This document shows positions 9,464 through 14,649 of a stretch of DNA of 14,649 nt, one piece after another; position 1 is the stretch's first letter; the number at the start of each line of letters is the position of its first letter. The stretch covers positions 1-14,649 of the forward strand of contig JAAYHO010000444.1 of the NCBI GenBank assembly GCA_012735335.1, read 5' to 3'. The notes below the pieces were generated by a model, which did no database searches, was not told where the DNA came from, and saw only the letters and a program-made list of their open reading frames with translations. The position numbers were made by a program, and so were the translations under genes. Source of the DNA: Gammaproteobacteria bacterium. GTDB taxonomy: Bacteria > Pseudomonadota > Gammaproteobacteria > Pseudomonadales > Pseudomonadaceae.

Positions 9464-9602
9464 CAGGAAACTCCTTCGGGTATGTAAAACGTCATCCTGC
9501 AAATCTTTGACGTCGTTTGTTTCGACCGAAGCGATTATGGAAATCCTGTATTACAGCGAGCTTGCTGATATATGAAGATTTTAAGTCAGGGGAACTTTTG
9601 CT
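9464..9602 (-). promoter_or_regulatory. Porin upstream region (AT-rich leader with two dyads)
   Basis: This 139-base stretch is clearly more AT-rich than its surroundings and must contain the porin promoter. On the minus strand CATAAT (9539-9534) could be a -10, but no fitting -35 is visible. Two dyads are present: CTGTA-T-TACAG (9546-9556) just upstream of the CATAAT, and ACGTCA (9489-9494) with TGACGT (9508-9513) around a 13-base centre. Either could be an operator or leader structure; the sequence alone does not say which protein, if any, binds. Confidence 0.4.
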
Positions 9603-9938
9603 GACGTGGCAAGTACAGAGCGTAGTGCAGACTGGCCGCACTGGATTGCCCACGCCCTGACGGGCTCGCAATGACGTTGGTGGGCGGGTGCAGCCCTCCG
9701 TCACGCTGTTCCACACCCCGTCATTGCGAGGAGCGGAGCGACGTGGCAATCCATAGGCCTTGCAGCCACTGCATGATGGATTGCCGCGCCTGCGGCTCGC
9801 AATGACGTTGGTGGGCGGGTGCAGCCCTTCGTCGCGCTGTTCCACATCCCGTCATTGCGAGGAGCGGAGCGACGTGGCAATCCATGGGCCTTGCAGCCAC
9901 TGCATGATGGATTGCCACGCCTGCGGCTCGCAATGACG
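9603..9938. repeat. Tandem array of long palindromic (REP/MITE-like) repeats, 131-bp period
   Basis: Two complete 89-base hairpin units (9719-9807 and 9850-9938) and one degenerate upstream unit (9603-9676). Each full unit has a left arm beginning CGTCATTGCGAG and ending GGCAATCCA, a 23-base loop that itself contains TGCAG-CCA-CTGCA, and a right arm beginning TGGATTGCC and ending CTCGCAATGACG. The arm ends pair perfectly around a mismatched, G+C-rich middle. Units are joined by a 42-base spacer present twice (9677-9718 and 9808-9849), differing only at three transitions. The right-arm ends at 9676, 9807 and 9938 are exactly 131 bases apart. No transposase is nearby. From memory, a TCATTGCGAG...GCAATCC palindrome is widely dispersed in unrelated bacteria. 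The last unit ends 15 bases after the KAS III stop and could act as its transcript end. Confidence 0.9.
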
Positions 9939-9953
9939 AGGTGACGGCCTGGC

Positions 9954-11078
9954 TTACAGCTTGCGTACTACCACGCTGCCGATGGAGTAACCTGCGCCGA
10001 AGGAGCAGATCACTCCGAGGCTACCTGCCGGCAGGTCGTCCTGGTATTTGTGGAAGGCAATGATGGAGCCGGCGGAGCTGGTGTTGGCGTATTCGTCCAG
10101 TACCACCGGGGCTTCCTTCTGCAGGTCCGGGTCGCGGCCCAGCAATTTGCGGGCGATCAGCATGTTCATGTTCAGGTTGGCCTGGTGCAGCCAGAAGCGG
10201 CTGACCTCTGCGACCGGAATCTCCAGATCCTGCAACTGCTCGGCGATCAGCTCGGCAACCATCGGGCAGACCTCACGGAAGACCTTGCGCCCTTCCTGCA
10301 CGAACAGTTTGTCCGGCTGGCCGATGCCACTTTCATCGGCGCGATTGAGGAAGCCGAAGTTGTTGCGGATATTGTTGGAGAATTGGGTCAGCAGCTTGGT
10401 GCTGAGAATTTCGTACTGGTACGCGGAGGTAGCCTTGTCCGCCCGCTCGAGGATCACCGCAGTACAGGCGTCACCGAAGATGAAGTGGCTGTCGCGGTCG
10501 CGGAAGTTCATGTGGCCAGTGCAGATTTCCGGGTTGACCATGAGGATGGCCCGGGCCTGGCCGGTGCTGACGCTGTTCACGGCGTTCTGGATGCCGAAGG
10601 TGGCGGAGGAGCAGGCGACGTTCATGTCGAAGCCGAAACCCTGGATACCCAGCGCGGCCTGCACTTCCACCGCCACCGCCGGATAGGCCCGCTGCAGGTT
10701 GGAGCAGGCGACGATGACACCGTCGATATCCGCAGCGGTACGACCGGCCCGTTGCAGCGCCTCTTCAGCGGCCTTGACCGACATCTCGCAGAGGATCGAC
10801 CACTCGTCGTTGCTGCGCTCGGGAATGCTCGGCACCATGCGGTCGATATCCAGGATACCGCTCTTGTTGGTCACATGACGGCTCTTGATGCCGGAGGCCT
10901 TTTCGATGAATTCGCTGCTGGACAGCGGGGCCGGGGTCAGATCACCGGCGGCGATGGCTTCGGCATTTTCGCTATTGAAGCGCTCAGCCCAGGCATTGAA
11001 GCTGGCGACCAGTTCATCGTTGCTGATGCTGTGCGGGGGGGTGTACAAACCTGTGCCACTGATGACTACTTTATGCAC
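9954..11078 (-). CDS. Beta-ketoacyl-ACP synthase III (PA3286-like KAS III)
   Basis: Thiolase-fold condensing enzyme that joins an acyl-CoA to malonyl-ACP in fatty acid synthesis. At 374 residues it is longer than E. coli FabH (317). It carries the full Cys-His-Asn triad: C156 in NVACSSATFG, H298 in WLHQANLN, and N332 in YANTSSAGS, plus the C-terminal GAGYSIGSVVVR. Length and sequence style match P. aeruginosa PA3286, which, from memory, feeds medium-chain acyl-CoA from beta-oxidation back into fatty acid synthesis; the same role is plausible here but inferred. The start codon is GTG (11078), with AGAGG seven bases upstream. It is the last gene of an apparent operon: the alpha/beta-hydrolase-fold gene ends 27 bases upstream and hrpA precedes that. 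Its stop is followed within 15 bases by the palindromic repeat array. The opposite strand has a long open frame that is only a shadow. Confidence 0.93.
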   Translation of the reverse strand: MHKVVISGTGLYTPPHSISNDELVASFNAWAERFNSENAEAIAAGDLTPAPLSSSEFIEKASGIKSRHVTNKSGILDIDRMVPSIPERSNDEWSILCEMSVKAAEEALQRAGRTAADIDGVIVACSNLQRAYPAVAVEVQAALGIQGFGFDMNVACSSATFGIQNAVNSVSTGQARAILMVNPEICTGHMNFRDRDSHFIFGDACTAVILERADKATSAYQYEILSTKLLTQFSNNIRNNFGFLNRADESGIGQPDKLFVQEGRKVFREVCPMVAELIAEQLQDLEIPVAEVSRFWLHQANLNMNMLIARKLLGRDPDLQKEAPVVLDEYANTSSAGSIIAFHKYQDDLPAGSLGVICSFGAGYSIGSVVVRKL

Positions 11079-11105
11079 GGTTGGGCCTCTTTGTATTCAA
11101 TCTGT

Positions 11106-11981
11106 TCAGGTATCGGGGGCTGCATGCCGGGTCAACCAGGACAGTAGTATCGGAAAATGATCAATGGCCGCTGACGGATGGGTCAGCAGATCGCCATGGC
11201 CATAATCCCGGGAACTGCCGGTGCCCTTCTGCAGCAGAATCAGTTGTGCATCGTGCACACCCAATTCACGGATAAATAACGTGATATCGGCGGGATGGCC
11301 CATGCACTGATCCTTGTGACCGGCAATATACAAGCTATCGGGCCAGCCAATCCCGGCCAAACTCGCAGCATAATCGAAACCATCCTGTGGGTCGCGCCAA
11401 TTTCCATCATTCTGCCACATTCGTACTTCATCATGCAGCCGACGGCTGATATCCACGCGGCCCAGCCCCAGGGCTCGCAGCGCCAGAACCTGCTGGCTGC
11501 GCCCCAGCAGCGGTGCCAGCCGCCCCCACATCAGATCCAGCAACAGACGCCTGCGCCAATGGCGCTGCTGACAACGACGGCGCACGGCTATCTGCACCAG
11601 CCCAGCCACCTGCTCCAGCCATTGGGGCTGACGGATCAGCGCAGAGCTGACCAGCACCCCGCCCCAACCATGACTGACGATAAAAAACCGCTCACCGGGA
11701 TGTTGCTCGGCGAGCTGCTGGAATACTACCGGCAGATCCTCGGTGATCAGTTGGTGCTGGGATACCGCCGTCGGCTGGTCTGCTGCATCGCGTGTCCGCA
11801 GGTCCGCCACGTGCACGCTGTACCCGGCCTGCTCCAGCCAGGGTGCCAGCCCGCTATCCGGCGCCGGGCAGAAGATATCGCCGTTCTGCCCCAGCCCATG
11901 GATCAGCAGCACCGGCGGGCCGCTGCTGCCGAAGCGGCGCATCAGCAGGCGGCTGCCCGGCGGCACCGTGCCGGTGGTCAT
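11106..11981 (-). CDS. Alpha/beta-hydrolase-fold protein lacking the nucleophile serine
   Basis: A 291-residue protein with the lipase-like alpha/beta-hydrolase pattern. LLIHGLGQNG (26-34) is the oxyanion-loop motif. WLEQAGYSVHVADLRTRD (49-65) follows. The acid residue is probably D224 in GHKDQ and the catalytic histidine H262 in YGHGDLL. The nucleophile elbow, normally G-x-S-x-G-G, reads S103-H-G-W-G-G108, so glycine 105 stands at the serine position; the bases read AGT CAT GGT TGG GGC GGG. Asp and His appear kept. The product may be non-hydrolytic, may use another residue, or may be a binding protein. A basic patch (VRRRCQQRHWRRR, about 133-145) lies in the lid region. ATG at 11981 overlaps the hrpA stop as ATGA, implying translational coupling; this fixes the start against the longer frame from 12092. 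No signal peptide is seen. Downstream is KAS III, so an acyl-chain ligand is a guess. Confidence 0.83.
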   Translation of the reverse strand: MTTGTVPPGSRLLMRRFGSSGPPVLLIHGLGQNGDIFCPAPDSGLAPWLEQAGYSVHVADLRTRDAADQPTAVSQHQLITEDLPVVFQQLAEQHPGERFFIVSHGWGGVLVSSALIRQPQWLEQVAGLVQIAVRRRCQQRHWRRRLLLDLMWGRLAPLLGRSQQVLALRALGLGRVDISRRLHDEVRMWQNDGNWRDPQDGFDYAASLAGIGWPDSLYIAGHKDQCMGHPADITLFIRELGVHDAQLILLQKGTGSSRDYGHGDLLTHPSAAIDHFPILLSWLTRHAAPDT

Positions 11982-14649
11982 GCGGTGATTTCCTGCCACA
12001 GTTTGTTCAGACGCTTGTCCGACACCGGCATGCGCGTGCCCAGTTGCTGGGCAAACAGGGATACCCGGTATTCCTCCAGCATCCAGCGCCACTGGTGCAG
12101 GCGTTCATCTGCCCGGCCTTCCACCTGATAGCGCTGCTGCAGGCTCTGGTACTGCTGCCAGAAGCGCTGCAGCTCATCGGTCCAGACCCGGTCACGCTGC
12201 ACCTGGCCCGGCAGCTTGTCCAGTCGCTGGGTGATGGCGGCCAGATAGCGGGGATACTGCGCCAGCCACTGCTGGGGCACCTGACGGACAAAGCCCTTGA
12301 AGATCAACTGGTCCAGTTGGCTGCGTACATCATTCATGGCTATGGCATGGGCCAGATCGATACGTCCCTTGAAGCGCTTCTGCAGACCATGCCAGCTCTT
12401 GAGAATGGCCAGCACCTGCGCGGCCAGTTGCTCGGCGGCAGGCACCAGTTCGGCACGGCCCTGCTGAGCCAAGGCCTGCAACTGCTCGGGAGTACGGGGC
12501 AATTCGCTGCCTTCCGGCAGGCAAACCCGGTCAATGGCGGCCAGCAGGATATCCTCGGTCAGCTGCTGCTGGTTACCCAGCTCCCGGTAATACAGCGCCG
12601 CTTCCTTGACCGCAGGCAGCTTCTGCCGCAGGAACCGAGCCTGCTCCGGCATCGCCTGCAGCAACAGCCGCTGCACACCCAGGCGATGGGCCTGCTCGGC
12701 CTGCAGCGGGTTATCGAACAGTTGCTCGACCACTCTGTCACCCTGCTCCACCCAGGCTGGCCAGAAGTCCACATCGATGCCCGCCTGGCGCTGACTGATC
12801 TTCAGCGCCAGCGGCGCCTGTCCGGCTTCCACGCTGGGCCGCTGGCTGTCCATCACGGCGGGTACCGCTGCGCTGCGTTGTTCGCTCAGTTCACCCATCA
12901 GCTGGCTGCACAGGGCGCCGTAGTCCCGGCCGCTGGCCAGCTCCCTGCCCTCGGCATCCAGCACGCGGATGCGCATCAGCAGGTGCTCATCCAGCTCGAT
13001 ATCATCCCAGGCAGCATCATCCAGCCGCACTCCGGTCATGCGGGTCAGCTCCCGGCCCAGGGCCTGGGTCAACCGCCCCTGCGCAAAGGGCATGCGCTCC
13101 AGCGCTGCGCGGACAAAGTCCGGTACCGGCACAAAGTTCTTGCGCAATGCCTTGGGCAGCCCGCGCACCAACGCCACACACTTGTCATACAGCAGCCCCG
13201 GCACCAGCCATTCCAGCCGCTGCTCCGGCAACTGGCGCAGCAGCGCCAGCGGCACACTCAGGGTCACCCCGTCAGCCGGATGTCGCGGCTCGAAGTGATA
13301 GCTCAGCGGCAGCGCTACCCGCTCCCAGCGCAGGGTATCCGGGTACTGCTGAGCGCTGACCTCATCGGCCTCGCGCTGCAGCAGGTCGTCGCGGGTCATG
13401 TGCAGCAGCTGTGGCTGCTGCTGGCTGCTGCGCTTGAGCCAGCGCTCGAAGCTGGCCAATTGGTAGATATTCTCGGGGATACGCTGGTCGAAGTAGCGGT
13501 ACAGGGTCTCCTCATCCACCAGGATGTCCCGCCTGCGAGCCTTGGCTTCCAGCTGATCCAGCTCTTCAAGCAGCGTCTGATTGGCCCGGTTGAAGGCCGC
13601 GCGGCCGTGCCACTCCCCGGCTACCAGCGCCTGGCGGATAAAGAGTTGCCGGGACACCACCGGGTCGATGGGACCGAAATGCACCTTGCGCCGGGGCACT
13701 ATGATCAGACCGAACAGGGTTACCTGCTCGAAAGCCACCACCTGCCCCCGGCGTTTTTCCCAATGGGGCTCACTGTGGCTGGTCTTGCTCAGGTGCGCAG
13801 CCAGCGGTTCGACCCACAGCGGATCGATACGCGCCGCCAGGCGACCATACAGCCGGGTGGTTTCCGTCAGTTCAGCGACCATGACCCAGGCCGGACGCTT
13901 TTTCGCCAGGGCCGATGACGGATGCAGCAGAAAGCGCCGCTGGCGGGCGCCCATATAATCCCCATCCTCGGTCTTGTTGCCCAGATGGCTGAGCAGACCG
14001 GCCAGCAATGCCCGGTGCACCGGGTCATACCCGGCGGGCTCTCGGTTCAGCGTCAAGCCCAGGTCGCGGCAAGTCAACAGCAGCTGACGGTGGGTCTCGC
14101 GCCATTCACGCAGGCGCAGGTAATTGAGAAAGTGCCGTCGGCACCAACTGCGCAGCTGGTTCTGGCTCAGCTGCTGGCGCTGCTCCTCGAAGCCCCGCCA
14201 CAGGTTGATGAAGGCGGCAAAGTCCGACTGTTCATCACGCCATTGGGCATGCGCCTGGTCCGCCGCCTGCTGACGCTCCAGCGGTCGCTCCCGAGGATCC
14301 TGCACTGCCAGGGCGCTGGCGATGATCAGCACCTCGTCCAGACTGCCGAGGCTGGCCGCTTCGGCCAGCATCCGACCGATACGCGGGTCCACCGGCAGCC
14401 GCGCCAGTTGCCGCCCGATCTCGGTGATCTGGCCGTCCTTCTCGACTGCACTCAGCTCCTGCAGCAGATTGAAGCCATCGCTGATCGCCCGCCCCTCCGG
14501 CGGTTCGATAAAGGGGAAGTCCTCGATCCGCCCCAAGCGCAGGTGCAGCATCTGCAGGATCACCGCCGCCAGGTTGGTACGGCGTATTTCCGGGTCGGTA
14601 AAGGCCGGACGGTTGTTGAAGTCGTCCTCGCTGTACAGGCGCACACAGA
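11978..14649 (-). CDS. hrpA: ATP-dependent RNA helicase HrpA, C-terminal two-thirds (5' end off window)
   Basis: DEAH/RHA-type RNA helicase that, in E. coli, helps rescue stalled or collided ribosomes. About 890 of roughly 1300 residues are present, entering in frame as C-V-RLYSEDDFNNRPAFTDPEIRR, the end of the helicase core. The motor motifs (Walker A, DEAH) are outside the window. Next come the winged-helix/HA2 region (LAAVILQMLHLRLGRIEDFPFIEPP, ARLPVDPRIGRMLAEA), the OB-fold with HPSSALAKKRPAWVMVAELTETTRLYGR, and the long C-terminal DUF3418-type domain (from about RGQVVAFEQVTLFGL to the end), which separates HrpA from eukaryotic DHX proteins. The C-terminus ends MPVSDKRLNKLWQEITA, as usual for the family. 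The frame is uninterrupted. Its TGA overlaps the ATG of the downstream hydrolase-fold gene by four bases. A 708-residue frame on the other strand is a GC-rich shadow. Confidence 0.96.
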   Translation of the reverse strand, partial: CVRLYSEDDFNNRPAFTDPEIRRTNLAAVILQMLHLRLGRIEDFPFIEPPEGRAISDGFNLLQELSAVEKDGQITEIGRQLARLPVDPRIGRMLAEAASLGSLDEVLIIASALAVQDPRERPLERQQAADQAHAQWRDEQSDFAAFINLWRGFEEQRQQLSQNQLRSWCRRHFLNYLRLREWRETHRQLLLTCRDLGLTLNREPAGYDPVHRALLAGLLSHLGNKTEDGDYMGARQRRFLLHPSSALAKKRPAWVMVAELTETTRLYGRLAARIDPLWVEPLAAHLSKTSHSEPHWEKRRGQVVAFEQVTLFGLIIVPRRKVHFGPIDPVVSRQLFIRQALVAGEWHGRAAFNRANQTLLEELDQLEAKARRRDILVDEETLYRYFDQRIPENIYQLASFERWLKRSSQQQPQLLHMTRDDLLQREADEVSAQQYPDTLRWERVALPLSYHFEPRHPADGVTLSVPLALLRQLPEQRLEWLVPGLLYDKCVALVRGLPKALRKNFVPVPDFVRAALERMPFAQGRLTQALGRELTRMTGVRLDDAAWDDIELDEHLLMRIRVLDAEGRELASGRDYGALCSQLMGELSEQRSAAVPAVMDSQRPSVEAGQAPLALKISQRQAGIDVDFWPAWVEQGDRVVEQLFDNPLQAEQAHRLGVQRLLLQAMPEQARFLRQKLPAVKEAALYYRELGNQQQLTEDILLAAIDRVCLPEGSELPRTPEQLQALAQQGRAELVPAAEQLAAQVLAILKSWHGLQKRFKGRIDLAHAIAMNDVRSQLDQLIFKGFVRQVPQQWLAQYPRYLAAITQRLDKLPGQVQRDRVWTDELQRFWQQYQSLQQRYQVEGRADERLHQWRWMLEEYRVSLFAQQLGTRMPVSDKRLNKLWQEITA

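Noticed and set aside
9492..9933. Small minus-strand ORFs of 117 and 70 codons
   Set aside because: They are made largely of the palindromic repeat array read through by chance; their repeated peptide reflects the 131-bp period, and no ribosome site is seen.
9642..9938. CRISPR array
   Set aside because: The repeats are long palindromes with nearly identical spacers at 131-bp period and only two to three copies; CRISPR spacers would be unique and no cas genes are present.
10050..11147. A 365-codon plus-strand ORF opposite KAS III
   Set aside because: The minus strand encodes a full KAS III with an intact triad; the plus frame is a low-information Val/Gly/His-rich shadow.
11792..13918. A 708-codon plus-strand ORF opposite hrpA
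   Set aside because: It overlaps a conserved, uninterrupted HrpA frame; the translation is Gln/Leu/Arg-rich without domain character, typical of antisense shadows in GC-rich DNA.

Overview
The window looks like chromosomal DNA of a gammaproteobacterium, most likely a Pseudomonas-type organism (Pseudomonas or Halopseudomonas). It is GC-rich and has the uvrB / class I aminotransferase / tRNA-Asn grouping that I recall from Pseudomonas. It also carries a 374-residue KAS III of the P. aeruginosa PA3286 type and a 187-residue periplasmic PpiA. The genus is inferred from gene content, not from a marker. Almost everything is core housekeeping. I see no phage, insertion sequence, CRISPR array, toxin-antitoxin or defence system, and no convincing new multi-gene system.

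Left part (1-3000, all minus strand): the start of thrS runs off the left edge. Upstream of it are a strong terminator, tRNA-Val(GAC) with its own consensus-like promoter, and uvrB. uvrB is divergent from the next block.

Centre-left (3100-6240, plus strand): an aspartate/aromatic aminotransferase, tRNA-Asn(GTT) with an excellent promoter and terminator, a LysR-type regulator, and a secreted cyclophilin (ppiA). ppiA converges on the next block across a perfect 14-bp inverted repeat.

Centre-right (6264-9463, minus strand): a FemAB/GNAT-like protein (DUF482 family), a DUF2057-type lipoprotein and a trimeric general porin. The lipoprotein and the porin are each followed by an intrinsic terminator. 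The 490-bp gap behind the porin start holds the porin leader (9464-9602) and a tandem array of long hairpin repeats with an exact 131-bp period (9603-9938).

Right part (9954-14649, minus strand): hrpA (its 5' end off the right edge), an alpha/beta-hydrolase-fold protein and a KAS III lie in one apparent operon. hrpA and the hydrolase gene overlap by ATGA, and the hydrolase and KAS III genes are 27 nt apart. The hydrolase-fold protein has glycine where the catalytic serine should be. That substitution and the 131-bp repeat array are the two things most worth a second look.
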